Below are positions 1 through 7,719 of a DNA stretch of 10,939 nucleotides, in pieces. Positions within the stretch are counted from its first letter, which is position 1; each line of letters begins with the position of its first letter. The translations under genes and the position numbers were made by a program. The notes under the pieces are model-generated. The model was not told where the DNA came from, did not search any database, and saw only the letters and a list, made by a program, of their open reading frames with translations. Source of the DNA: an uncultured Flammeovirgaceae bacterium (GTDB taxonomy: Bacteria > Bacteroidota > Bacteroidia > Cytophagales > Cyclobacteriaceae); assembly GCA_946886805.1 (NCBI GenBank), contig CAMPJM010000093.1:1-10939 (forward strand), read 5' to 3'.

Positions 1-1746
1 GCAAAGTTTTACAATGCTGTTCAAATGTTTGAAAAATCCTTAGAATATCCTTTAGACGAAGAGTTCGTGGTGCGTGCCCATTTTTGGTCGGGAGAAGCCT
101 ATACTACCGGAAAAAAGTATGATGAAGCAATTGCCTCTTATTCTGCTGTTTTTAGAAATACAAACGAAGACAATATTTACCACTTGAAATCCCGGTATGG
201 AATAGGCTATTCCTATTTCAATAAAAAAGAATATGAAAAAGCCTTACCGCATTTTAGGGCTTATGTAGAAAAATTGCAGAATGCCAGCAATAAGCTGTTT
301 TATAAAGATGCTGTGATCAGGTTGGCAGATTGTTACTACACTACAAAATCCTATAGCAATGCTTTGAGATTTTATAATGAGGCAATCAAAGAAAATAATC
401 CTGAAATGGATTACGCTTATTATCAATTGGGAGTGATAGAGGGAATACAGGGTAATTATGAGAGTGCAAAAGAGCATCTTACCAAGGTTGTAAACCAATA
501 TGCCAGCTCAAGATACGTAGATGATGCATTATTTGAACTAGCCCAACTCAATTTTGAACAAGGTAATTATGATGCAGCAATTGCTGGCTTCACAAAAATA
601 ATCGACACAAAGCAACAAAGTGAATTTGTACCTTACGCCTTATTAAGGAGAGCAATAGCGAATTTCAACCTTCAAAAGTACGAGCAGACATCAGCTGATT
701 ATAAAGCAATCTTAGATGATTATATCACTCACGAATTGGCGAACAGCGCTTTGGCAGGCTTGCAGCAAGTACTAACCCAGCTGGGAAAATCAGATGAGTT
801 CGATCGTTATCTAAGTCAGTACAAAGTTGCTAATCCCGACAACGAAGCTTTATCGAGTATTGAATTTGATGCGGCGAAAAATCTGTACTTCAGTCAGAAA
901 TATGATCGGGCGGTAGAAAATCTTTCGGAATTCATAAAGCAGTACCCCAATACAGCAGATGCGTACGAGGCAAAATATTATTTAGCGGAATCTCACTATA
1001 GGCTGAATAATATTGATGAGGCTATCGATACCTATAAAATCGTAATTGAGGACAACAAAATATCGCAGGTTGCACGCGCTATCCAAAGGGTAGGAGAGTT
1101 AGAGTTTCAAAGGAAAAATTTTGACGAAGCAATCAAATATTTTACCGATCTGGCCACCATAGCAAGAAGTAAAAGAGAACAAAACAGTGCATGGACAGGT
1201 TTGATGGAATCTTATTTTGCCAAAAATGAATTTGATTCGGTTGCTTATTATGCGAAGTTAATTTTAGAGAAAGGGAATGTGAACGCCAATGCGGAAAGCA
1301 AAGCTAATCTTTATTTGGGTAAGGCAGCTTACAGCCAGGGAAACAACGACGAGGCCGTAGATTATTTTCTGACAACCCTAAATACCGCAAAGGATGAAAA
1401 CGGGGCAGAAGCAAAATATCTTTTAGCCGAGATCCAATACAAGCAAGGTGATTTCAAAAAATCGATTGAAACTTTATATGATCTCAATACGAACTATTCT
1501 TCTTACGAAAAATGGCTGAGCAAGTCCTTCCTTCTGATAGCAGACAATTATATTGCATTAGATGAGAATTTTCAGGCCAAAGCTACTTTAAAATCATTGA
1601 TAGAAAAGTCTCCTATTCCTGAAATAGTGGAGCAGGCAAAAAATAAACTAAAGCTGCTGGAGGAGGAAGAAAATCAGGCTCAGAAGATGGCGGAGGAACA
1701 ATTAGATACCACAACGTTTGAAGTTATTGAAGACGATAGTCTCTAA
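1..1746 (+). CDS. Tetratricopeptide-repeat (TPR) protein, 5' end cut by window edge
   Basis: The reading frame is open from the first base (it begins A-K-F-Y-N-A-V-Q before the first Met at 25) and already lies inside a TPR helix, so the gene starts upstream of the window. 581 codons are visible, ending in TAA. They form back-to-back 34-residue-type helical hairpins with the TPR pattern of small residues and Tyr (examples: YDEAIASY, YEKALPHF, YDAAIAGF, NNDEAVDYF); I count at least ten. The tail is an acidic, Gln/Glu-rich segment ending in DDSL. TPR arrays are protein-binding scaffolds. The neighbouring barrel and ExbB/ExbD/TonB genes suggest a periplasmic or envelope role, loosely like CpoB/YbgF beside Tol-Pal, but the signal peptide cannot be seen here. 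The downstream gene starts within 50 bases, so the two are probably co-transcribed. The exact function is unknown. Confidence 0.9.
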   Translation, partial: AKFYNAVQMFEKSLEYPLDEEFVVRAHFWSGEAYTTGKKYDEAIASYSAVFRNTNEDNIYHLKSRYGIGYSYFNKKEYEKALPHFRAYVEKLQNASNKLFYKDAVIRLADCYYTTKSYSNALRFYNEAIKENNPEMDYAYYQLGVIEGIQGNYESAKEHLTKVVNQYASSRYVDDALFELAQLNFEQGNYDAAIAGFTKIIDTKQQSEFVPYALLRRAIANFNLQKYEQTSADYKAILDDYITHELANSALAGLQQVLTQLGKSDEFDRYLSQYKVANPDNEALSSIEFDAAKNLYFSQKYDRAVENLSEFIKQYPNTADAYEAKYYLAESHYRLNNIDEAIDTYKIVIEDNKISQVARAIQRVGELEFQRKNFDEAIKYFTDLATIARSKREQNSAWTGLMESYFAKNEFDSVAYYAKLILEKGNVNANAESKANLYLGKAAYSQGNNDEAVDYFLTTLNTAKDENGAEAKYLLAEIQYKQGDFKKSIETLYDLNTNYSSYEKWLSKSFLLIADNYIALDENFQAKATLKSLIEKSPIPEIVEQAKNKLKLLEEEENQAQKMAEEQLDTTTFEVIEDDSL

Positions 1747-1796
1747 TAATTATGATGGATTACAAAAAAAAGGATATTTACGGTTTTAAAATTACT

Positions 1797-3449
1797 ATGG
1801 CTTACAAGATATTATTTATATCATTTTTCGTGACTTTTAGCTCGTCGCAGTTATTTGCGCAAGATTGGGATAATAATACCCCTGAACTTGATGATGCCCG
1901 GGTGGTAATTGAAAAAGACAGAAAAATAGAACTTCCGGCAGCTAGCAGGAATTACGAGAAAGTCCCCCCACTTCCGGATGATTCTGAAGAGAAAACTTTG
2001 GAATATTCATTTGAAGACTATAATTTTTCACTACAACCTTTAGATCCTAAAATCAGGGTTTTAACTATTCAGGAAGAAAAACTCAATAAATTTTACGGCA
2101 ATTATGTCAAAGCAGGTTTTGGTAATTATCTGACACCATATTTGGAAGGGTTCTTTAACAACAAGAGGAATGATAGATATGCTATAGGAGCTCATGTAAA
2201 ACATTTGTCGTCAAGGAATGGTCCTGTTGATGACGAGAACTCAGGTTCGTCTGAAAATTTAGTAGGCCTCTACGGAAAATTATTCACCAAACCTCTTACT
2301 TTCACAGGCGATCTTCGATACAAGCGGAATAAAGTATATTATTATGGCTATGCTCCCGGTCTTGAAGTAGACAGAAACGATATAGAACACATTTATAATA
2401 GTTTCAATGTGGAAGCTGGTATTCAAAGCAATAGCAGCAATGAAGACTTGTATTATAAAATGGATGCTTCTTTGAATTACCTTGCTGATAACTTTGAGGC
2501 CAAGGAATCGCAATTGGGCTTCAACTTTGAAGGAAGGTACAGGTTGAGTGAAATATTGGAGATTGGCCTTGAGAGTGATCTGTACCTCACTAAATTAGAA
2601 GATAATGGCAGTGTTAATAGAAATCTTTTTAGGTTAACGCCTACTTTTACCACTGTTTTTGAACCTATTGAAATAACCGCAGGAATAAATGTGGTGTACG
2701 AAAATGATTCTCTGGCAAATGCCAATAAGGTTCATTTCTATCCCAAAGCCAGGGCTACTTATCACATCACAGATGAGATAAAAATCTATGGCGGTATTGA
2801 TGGCGATTTAAACAGGACTTCTTTGCAATATTTTGCCGATGAAAATCTCTTTTTAAACCAGAACGTTCAGGTTTTTAACACCAATAAAACCTTGGAATTT
2901 TACGGCGCCTTGGAGGGAAAGGTATTTAAAATGTTAAGTTTTAAAGGAGGATTTTCGATTGGCAATTATAAAAACATGTACTATTTTGTAAATAGTGCAA
3001 CGGATTCCAGCAGATTTGACATCGTTTATGAAGATGGAAATACCAGTTTGGTGAATTTCTTTGGTGAAATCGGCATCAGTAAGTCCGAAGTTTTCAATCT
3101 TGTTTTTAGAACTGATTTCTATAGTTACGGTACGGATACCTTAAAAGAAGCATGGCATAAACCAAATTTTGGACTAAGCCTTTTAGGTTCGTATAATATA
3201 TATGACAAAATATTATTGAGTGCTCAATTGGCCGCTCTTGGTGGTATTGAAGGGTATAATGCCCAAAGTGAGAGGTCTAAATCCTTGGATACCATACTAG
3301 ATTTAGGATTGAAAGCAGAGTATATGTTTTCAGAAAGAGCCTCTGCATTTTTATCTTTCAACAATATTTTGGGTAACGACAATGAACGTTTTTTATACTA
3401 TCCATCGAGAAGCTTAATGGTTATGGCTGGTGTTACATATTCTTTTTAG
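1797..3449 (+). CDS. Outer-membrane beta-barrel protein (TonB-dependent-receptor-like barrel without plug)
   Basis: I chose the ATG at 1797 (550 aa) because it gives a textbook signal peptide: MAYK, then a hydrophobic stretch, then a cut after LFAQ. The frame also opens at 1752, five bases after the preceding stop, but that adds 15 charged or polar residues before the signal. After the signal comes an acidic, Pro-containing linker of roughly 85 residues. The rest alternates hydrophobic and polar residues with many aromatic and Gly positions (for example KAGFGNYLTPYLEGFF), typical of amphipathic beta strands. It ends VMAGVTYSF, whose terminal Phe is the signature used by the BAM assembly machinery. 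No TonB plug domain is evident, so it is more likely a stand-alone barrel than a true TonB-dependent transporter. It directly follows the TPR gene, which suggests the two proteins act together at the outer membrane. The ligand is unknown. Confidence 0.85.
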   Translation: MAYKILFISFFVTFSSSQLFAQDWDNNTPELDDARVVIEKDRKIELPAASRNYEKVPPLPDDSEEKTLEYSFEDYNFSLQPLDPKIRVLTIQEEKLNKFYGNYVKAGFGNYLTPYLEGFFNNKRNDRYAIGAHVKHLSSRNGPVDDENSGSSENLVGLYGKLFTKPLTFTGDLRYKRNKVYYYGYAPGLEVDRNDIEHIYNSFNVEAGIQSNSSNEDLYYKMDASLNYLADNFEAKESQLGFNFEGRYRLSEILEIGLESDLYLTKLEDNGSVNRNLFRLTPTFTTVFEPIEITAGINVVYENDSLANANKVHFYPKARATYHITDEIKIYGGIDGDLNRTSLQYFADENLFLNQNVQVFNTNKTLEFYGALEGKVFKMLSFKGGFSIGNYKNMYYFVNSATDSSRFDIVYEDGNTSLVNFFGEIGISKSEVFNLVFRTDFYSYGTDTLKEAWHKPNFGLSLLGSYNIYDKILLSAQLAALGGIEGYNAQSERSKSLDTILDLGLKAEYMFSERASAFLSFNNILGNDNERFLYYPSRSLMVMAGVTYSF

Positions 3450-3512
3450 TTTTATATTGCACATGTACAATTATACCCTAATGCAATGAGTTTCATCTTA
3501 AAGGCTTTTTAT

Positions 3513-3520
3513 TATATTTG
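3513..3520 (+). promoter_or_regulatory. Bacteroidota-type -7 promoter element before the SPOR/exbB operon
   Basis: TATATTTG matches the TAnnTTTG element used by the primary sigma factor of Bacteroidota. It lies 55 bases before the start codon at 3576, in the only sizeable gap (126 bases) between the barrel gene and the next operon. A -33 element is weak: TTTC at 3491-3494 is the nearest candidate, at about the right distance. Transcription would start near 3527. Confidence 0.45.
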
Positions 3521-3575
3521 CTTATAAAAAAAATTAAGTATCTATTTAAGCTAGAGCATTTTAAAAAGTATTAGT

Positions 3576-4217
3576 ATGGGTGACGAAAAATATAGAGAAG
3601 GTGAAAACGAATATGAAAATAAAGATGAAGATTATGGGCTTCCACATGTTTCATATGAACCTGTTAATAGGGACGAAACAAGAGAACCTATAATTATGAA
3701 TCCTAAAGACCAGCAGGCCACTAAAAAGAATACCTATAAAAAGGAATCTCAATGGCCCGTTATCGTTGGCGTTATAGTTTTTTTTGCATTAATTGGTATT
3801 TTTGTTTATTTATTCTTAATAAGGACTCCTGAAGCACCACCTGTAGTACAAACGGTGCCGGTGGTAGAGGAGGAAATACCCGAAGTGGAAGAATTTGAAA
3901 CTACAGTCGTCGATACTGCATGGAAAACTGCTCCGGTAGAACCTGCACAACCTGCGGTAGGAGCTATTTCTACTATATCTTCGCGGACAGGGCAGGCTTA
4001 TATTATCGGCGGCAGTTTTATTGATGTAGATTTAGCACGGGATTATGGTAATAAATTAGCAGGTGAGGGCGTTAGTACAACAATTATAGAACCTTACGGA
4101 AAGGTCAAATATTACAGACTTGCTGTAGCAACGTATCCTACAGTAGGAGATGCATTAAATAATATAGAACAGCTTAAAACAAATTACGGAGAAAATATTT
4201 GGGTACTTAAATACTAA
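3576..4217 (+). CDS. SPOR-domain inner-membrane protein
   Basis: This 213-residue protein has a charged, Glu/Asp/Lys-rich cytoplasmic N-terminus (1-58), one membrane helix (about 60-82), a Pro/Val/Glu-rich periplasmic linker (about 83-138) and a C-terminal SPOR domain (about 139-213). The SPOR signature is visible as GQAYIIGGSF at the first strand, the ARDYGNKLAGEGVSTTII helix-strand unit, then YYRLAVATYPTVGDA and a final strand ENIWVLKY. SPOR domains bind peptidoglycan stripped of stem peptides and target proteins to division or remodelling sites. The gene follows the predicted promoter at 3513 and ends one base before exbB, so it is the first gene of this operon. It may anchor or localise the ExbB/ExbD/TonB-like complex at the cell wall, which is inference from position. 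The specific role is not known. Confidence 0.88.
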   Translation: MGDEKYREGENEYENKDEDYGLPHVSYEPVNRDETREPIIMNPKDQQATKKNTYKKESQWPVIVGVIVFFALIGIFVYLFLIRTPEAPPVVQTVPVVEEEIPEVEEFETTVVDTAWKTAPVEPAQPAVGAISTISSRTGQAYIIGGSFIDVDLARDYGNKLAGEGVSTTIIEPYGKVKYYRLAVATYPTVGDALNNIEQLKTNYGENIWVLKY

Positions 4218-4218
4218 T

Positions 4219-4899
4219 ATGCAATTATTACAAATAACCACTACTGCCGTAGATACTGTGGCTGCTAGTGAGGGAGAAGCAACAGTATCAATTCTGGATT
4301 TGATATTCGCAGGGGGTTTCATGATGATTCCCCTGTTTTTGTTATCAATTCTTGCTGTTTATATTTTCATAGAGCGATATTTAACAATCTCGAAAGCTGC
4401 TAAGACCCCTAATCAATTTATTGAAAAAATCAGGAACCTGGTTTTGAACGGGGATATTAATGGGGCCAAACTTTTATGCGCTCAAACAGATACTCCCATT
4501 GCAAAAATGATTGAAAAAGGAATTAGTAGGATAGGGAGCCCTTTGAAAAATATTGAAGTTTCTATTGAAAACGTTGGGCGAATAGAAATTTATAAGTTAG
4601 AAAAACGCTTATCGTTAATGGGAACCATTTCCGGAGCGGCACCGATGTTGGGCTTTTTAGGTACAGTGACAGGTATGATACAAGCATTTATCGCCATAGC
4701 TCAGGAAGAAGGGTCTGTAAGTCCAAAATTGCTATCAGGAGGAATTTATGAAGCAATGATCACTACAGCAGCGGGACTAGCAGTAGGCATTGTGGCTTAT
4801 TTAGGTTATAATTATCTTGTATCCCAGGTTCAGAAGGTGGTCCACAAAATGGAATATTCATCTATCGATTTTATTGACCTGCTTCAGGAACCTAGATAA
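4219..4899 (+). CDS. exbB: MotA/TolQ/ExbB-family proton-channel subunit
   Basis: The 226-residue product is the five-fold channel subunit that, with ExbD, turns proton flow across the inner membrane into mechanical work on a TonB or TolA partner. A short N-terminal segment precedes membrane helix 1 (about 27-52, ending FIERYL). A cytoplasmic helical domain spans about 60-130. The family core is GAAPMLGFLGTVTGMIQAF (about 139-157) and the third helix runs about 178-203 (EAMITTAAGLAVGIVAYLGYN). The conserved pore-lining Thr residues are present (T149 in LGTV and T182/T183). The gene starts one base after the SPOR gene and precedes exbD, but is separated from it by two tandem-repeat arrays. Sequence alone does not separate TolQ from ExbB; the TonB-like gene downstream favours the ExbB label. 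Confidence 0.93.
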   Translation: MQLLQITTTAVDTVAASEGEATVSILDLIFAGGFMMIPLFLLSILAVYIFIERYLTISKAAKTPNQFIEKIRNLVLNGDINGAKLLCAQTDTPIAKMIEKGISRIGSPLKNIEVSIENVGRIEIYKLEKRLSLMGTISGAAPMLGFLGTVTGMIQAFIAIAQEEGSVSPKLLSGGIYEAMITTAAGLAVGIVAYLGYNYLVSQVQKVVHKMEYSSIDFIDLLQEPR

Positions 4900-4900
4900 T

Positions 4901-4948
4901 GTGCAGATGTGCTGATGTAGTAATGTGCTGATGTACTGATTTGCTGAT
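4901..4948. repeat. Tandem array of six degenerate 8-bp units
   Basis: Starting two bases after the exbB stop codon, six consecutive octamers read GTGCAGAT, GTGCTGAT, GTAGTAAT, GTGCTGAT, GTACTGAT and TTGCTGAT. The consensus is GTGCTGAT and all six units are exactly 8 bases with no indels. The array ends at a run of seven A. It encodes nothing in frame with either neighbour. Confidence 0.9.
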
Positions 4949-5000
4949 GAAAAAAATAACGGGAGACTCAACTAAATTTTGGTATATTCTTTGTCTTAAA

Positions 5001-5098
5001 GTCTATCATCTACCGTCTACAATCTAAGGTCTAACATCTGACATCTAATATCTGAAGTCTAACATCTACTGTCTAAAGTCTAAAATCCAAAGTCTAAC
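5001..5098. repeat. Tandem array of fourteen degenerate 7-bp units
   Basis: Fourteen consecutive heptamers fit RTCTAAM (R is G or A, M is A or C), all exactly 7 bases long. GTCTAAC occurs three times (5029, 5057, 5092) and GTCTAAA twice (5071, 5078); the others differ at one to three positions, mostly the last two. A related 8-base element, GTCTTAAA, precedes at 4993. The array ends one base before the exbD ATG at 5100, so it makes up the whole proximal leader of exbD. The 52 bases between this array and the octamer array (4949-5000) hold an A-run and AT-rich sequence, and no convincing promoter was found there. Confidence 0.9.
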
Positions 5099-5099
5099 C

Positions 5100-5489
5100 A
5101 TGGCATTAAAATCCAAAAATAAAATAGAAATAGCTTTTAGCATGTCCTCCATGACGGACATTATTTTTTTATTGCTTATATTTTTTATGTTGACTTCGTC
5201 ATTTATCACCCCATCGGGGCTTCCCGTTAATTTACCAAGTAGTGCTACATCCAATATAGTGATGCAGCAAGTTAGTGTCACAATTACTCCTGGCCTCGAC
5301 TACTTTGTAAATGACAATAAAGTGACGGTATCCAATTTAGAATCTGTATTAGCTTCGGAACTTCAAGGCCAGGAATCTGTTGTAGTATTACATGTAGACA
5401 AATCTGTGCCAGTAGAGCACTTGGTAAGAGTTGCCGGGATAGCTACAAAATTAAAAGCAAAGGTTTCTATTGCAACAAAACCTGAATAG
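5100..5489 (+). CDS. exbD: ExbD/TolR-family subunit
   Basis: This 129-residue protein is the partner of the ExbB-like subunit in the proton-driven motor. It has a short basic cytoplasmic N-terminus (MALKSKNKIE), one membrane helix (about 19-38) and a periplasmic alpha/beta domain. The essential proton-accepting Asp is D20, in SSMTDIIFLLLIFFML, exactly where ExbD and TolR carry theirs. The family's LPVNLPSS linker follows the helix. The start is the ATG just after the heptamer array; no Shine-Dalgarno sequence is seen, as is common in this phylum. The stop is one base before the next gene's ATG, so translation is probably coupled to the TonB-like gene. Only one ExbD is present, although many Bacteroidota clusters carry two. 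Confidence 0.93.
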   Translation: MALKSKNKIEIAFSMSSMTDIIFLLLIFFMLTSSFITPSGLPVNLPSSATSNIVMQQVSVTITPGLDYFVNDNKVTVSNLESVLASELQGQESVVVLHVDKSVPVEHLVRVAGIATKLKAKVSIATKPE

Positions 5490-5490
5490 A

Positions 5491-6405
5491 ATGGCGAGCG
5501 AAGAAGAAAAAAAGAACAAAAGAACTGGAATGATCATATCAATAGGATTCCATGCGTCCCTATTGGTCCTTTTCTTCTTTTTGTTAGCCTGGCGAGCGCC
5601 AAATCCTCCTTTACCAGATTATGGGATAGAATTAAATTTTGGAATGATTGAAGGGTCGGGTCCCGAACAGCCTACTACGCCTCCTAATCAGTCAGAAAGT
5701 ATGGAAGAAGCCGCTCCCGAAGAAACAGCGGCCTCTGAAGAAATTACCGAGGAAAGCGCTGCGCCGGAAGAGCTGGCCGAACCTGTGAGTGAAGTAGTAC
5801 CTGAGGTAACACAGCCAGCAAAAGAGGTAAGCCCAACGCAGCCGACCGAAAGTCCGGTGGTAAAGAAAACCCCGGAAGTAAAAAAGGAAACTCCCAAAAA
5901 GGAGACAAAACCTGCTGAAAAACCCGTAACAACCCCCAAAGAAGACAAAAAAGTAGCTGAAAAAACTGCAACCAAGGAATCCACAACAAGCGGTGCTGAC
6001 GGAACTACCGGCACCAATAATGAGCCTAAAGCAAGCGGTCAGGGAAATAAAAAGGATGTGGCAGGAGATGCCGGAAACCCTGAGGGAAAGGTAGATGCAC
6101 GAGCACTTTACGGAACGCAAGGCGGCGGCGGAGGAGGTCCTGCCTTAGAGATATCTGGGTGGATGTGGGATGAGGCACCCAATAACAAAGACGCTTCAGC
6201 TGAAAATGGGAGAATAGTTTTTGAATTTCAGATAGATGATCAGGGCTATGTAATTTCCACGAGAACCGTAGAGTCCACTGTGAGCCCAAAGGTGCTTCAA
6301 TTTTATAAAGAGCAACTTCAATCTGTTACCTTTAGCCAGACTACTGGTTCAGCACCACCTCCCATGACCACGGGTAAGGTTACTTTTGTTATCAAATCCA
6401 GGTAA
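5491..6405 (+). CDS. TonB/TolA-like energy transducer with Pro/Glu/Lys-rich periplasmic linker
   Basis: The ATG at 5491 (304 aa), one base after the exbD stop, is preferred over an in-frame TTG at 5470 that would overlap exbD. A basic N-terminus (KKNKR) precedes one membrane helix (about 12-34). That helix holds S17-x-x-x-H21, the Ser/His spacing E. coli TonB uses to couple to ExbB/ExbD. A long low-complexity linker follows: acidic Pro/Glu/Ala (about 58-110), then Lys/Pro/Glu/Thr (about 110-165), then Gly/Ser/Asn-rich with six Gly at 211-216. Such linkers span the periplasm. The C-terminal domain (about 217-304) has the TonB/TolA-type GRIVFEFQIDDQGYVISTRTVEST beginning and a final VTFVIKSR strand. 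It should relay motor energy to an outer-membrane partner, possibly the barrel encoded at 1797-3449. TonB and TolA roles cannot be separated from sequence. Confidence 0.88.
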   Translation: MASEEEKKNKRTGMIISIGFHASLLVLFFFLLAWRAPNPPLPDYGIELNFGMIEGSGPEQPTTPPNQSESMEEAAPEETAASEEITEESAAPEELAEPVSEVVPEVTQPAKEVSPTQPTESPVVKKTPEVKKETPKKETKPAEKPVTTPKEDKKVAEKTATKESTTSGADGTTGTNNEPKASGQGNKKDVAGDAGNPEGKVDARALYGTQGGGGGGPALEISGWMWDEAPNNKDASAENGRIVFEFQIDDQGYVISTRTVESTVSPKVLQFYKEQLQSVTFSQTTGSAPPPMTTGKVTFVIKSR

Positions 6406-6424
6406 ATTCCTTTAGTATTTATTG

Positions 6425-7717
6425 ATGAACTACGCAGAAACGGTTGAGTATTTGTATACCCATCTTCCTATGTTTCAGAAGATAGGTGCTTCAGCTTTAA
6501 AAAAGGATCTTAGTAACACGCTGTTTCTCATCAATTTTTTGGGCGAACCTCACAAAAAGTTTAAATCTGTTCACATAGCGGGAACAAACGGCAAAGGCAG
6601 TTCTGCCCATACCTTGGCTGCTATTTTACAGTCAGCAGGTTATAAAACAGGTTTGTACACTTCTCCACATTTAAAAAATTTCACTGAAAGAATTAAGATT
6701 AACGGACAAGAAATATCCCAGGACAAAGTAATTTCCTTCGTTGAGAAAATCAGGCCTGCCATAGAATCAATTCACCCTTCTTTCTTTGAGGTGACGGTAG
6801 CAATGGCTTTTGATATTTTCGCCAATGAAAACATAGATATTGCTATTATTGAAACCGGACTTGGGGGAAGGTTAGATTCAACCAACGTAATCAACCCCTT
6901 ACTATCACTCATTACCAATATTGGTTATGACCATCAGGCAATTTTAGGGGAGAGCCTTGAAGAGATAGCAGGGGAGAAAGCAGGGATTATAAAGCAGGCA
7001 ACACCCATAATTGTTGGGGAATATCAAACTGAAATTGCCCATGTTTTCGAAAGTAAAGCGAAAGAGCAAAATGCCTCATTGTTTTTTGCGGAAAAGCAGT
7101 TTGCCATAGTTCCAAAAGAAAGCCATGATCAGTATAACGTGGTAGATATTTACTTCAATGATAAAATTTATATAGAGGGATTAAGTATTTCATTAACAGG
7201 ACTTTATCAAAGGAAAAATATTGCTGGAATTTTGAAGTCGATTCAAATACTCAAGGAGCTTGGATATGAGATTTCTGAAAAGGATATTCGCAATGGCTTC
7301 CAACATGTTGCTTCCTTAACAGGTTTAAAAGGTCGCTGGCAGGTGTTGGGAAAAGATCCATTGGTTGTTTGTGATACCGGGCACAACGAATCAGGTATTG
7401 CTTATATAGTTCAACAATTCAGCGGCCTCACATTTACACAATTGCATATAGTACTTGGCGTGGCCAATGACAAAAAGCTGGAAGGAATATTTAAACTTTT
7501 ACCTAAGGACGCTTTTTATTATTTTTGTCAGGCTAAAGTTCCGCGGGCTATGGAGGCAGGTTTGCTAGCCCAACAGGCTAAGCAGTATGAGCTGACGGGA
7601 AAGATAGTGCCAGACGTGAATGATGCTATTAAAGAGGCAAAATCAAAGGCAACAGCTACAGATATGATATTTATTGGTGGAAGTAGTTTTGTTGTGGCAG
7701 AAATTGAAGGATTGTAA
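6425..7717 (+). CDS. folC: Folylpolyglutamate synthase / dihydrofolate synthase
   Basis: FolC joins glutamate to dihydropteroate or folates using ATP, in the cytoplasm, completing and polyglutamylating folate. The product is 430 residues from the ATG at 6425, a normal length; the preceding TTG at 6422 adds only one residue. Visible Mur-ligase-fold motifs are the P-loop HIAGTNGKGSS (50-60), YTSPHL (78-83), the FPGS signature ETGLGGRLDSTN (143-154), ITNIGYDH (163-170) and GEKAGIIK (183-190), which holds the family's carbamylated Lys. The C-terminal domain carries the conserved DTGHNESGI. All key residues are present, so the enzyme should be active. It lies 19 bases after the TonB-like gene and 2 bases before trmB, in the same operon. 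It has no functional link to the envelope genes that I can see. Confidence 0.96.
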   Translation: MNYAETVEYLYTHLPMFQKIGASALKKDLSNTLFLINFLGEPHKKFKSVHIAGTNGKGSSAHTLAAILQSAGYKTGLYTSPHLKNFTERIKINGQEISQDKVISFVEKIRPAIESIHPSFFEVTVAMAFDIFANENIDIAIIETGLGGRLDSTNVINPLLSLITNIGYDHQAILGESLEEIAGEKAGIIKQATPIIVGEYQTEIAHVFESKAKEQNASLFFAEKQFAIVPKESHDQYNVVDIYFNDKIYIEGLSISLTGLYQRKNIAGILKSIQILKELGYEISEKDIRNGFQHVASLTGLKGRWQVLGKDPLVVCDTGHNESGIAYIVQQFSGLTFTQLHIVLGVANDKKLEGIFKLLPKDAFYYFCQAKVPRAMEAGLLAQQAKQYELTGKIVPDVNDAIKEAKSKATATDMIFIGGSSFVVAEIEGL

Positions 7718-7719
7718 TT

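Noticed and set aside
4949..5000. An internal promoter for exbD between the two repeat arrays
   Set aside because: TATATTCTTTG resembles TAnnTTTG but has one base too many between TA and TTTG, and no -33 element lies at a suitable distance.
5470..5490. A TTG start for the TonB-like gene overlapping the end of exbD
   Set aside because: The ATG at 5491, one base after the exbD stop, gives a normal basic N-terminus before the membrane helix; the extra seven residues add nothing recognisable.
5688..6120. Long minus-strand reading frames opposite the TonB-like gene
   Set aside because: They mirror the Pro/Glu/Lys-rich linker codons, give low-complexity Ser/Phe/Gly-rich products, and lie inside a well-supported gene.
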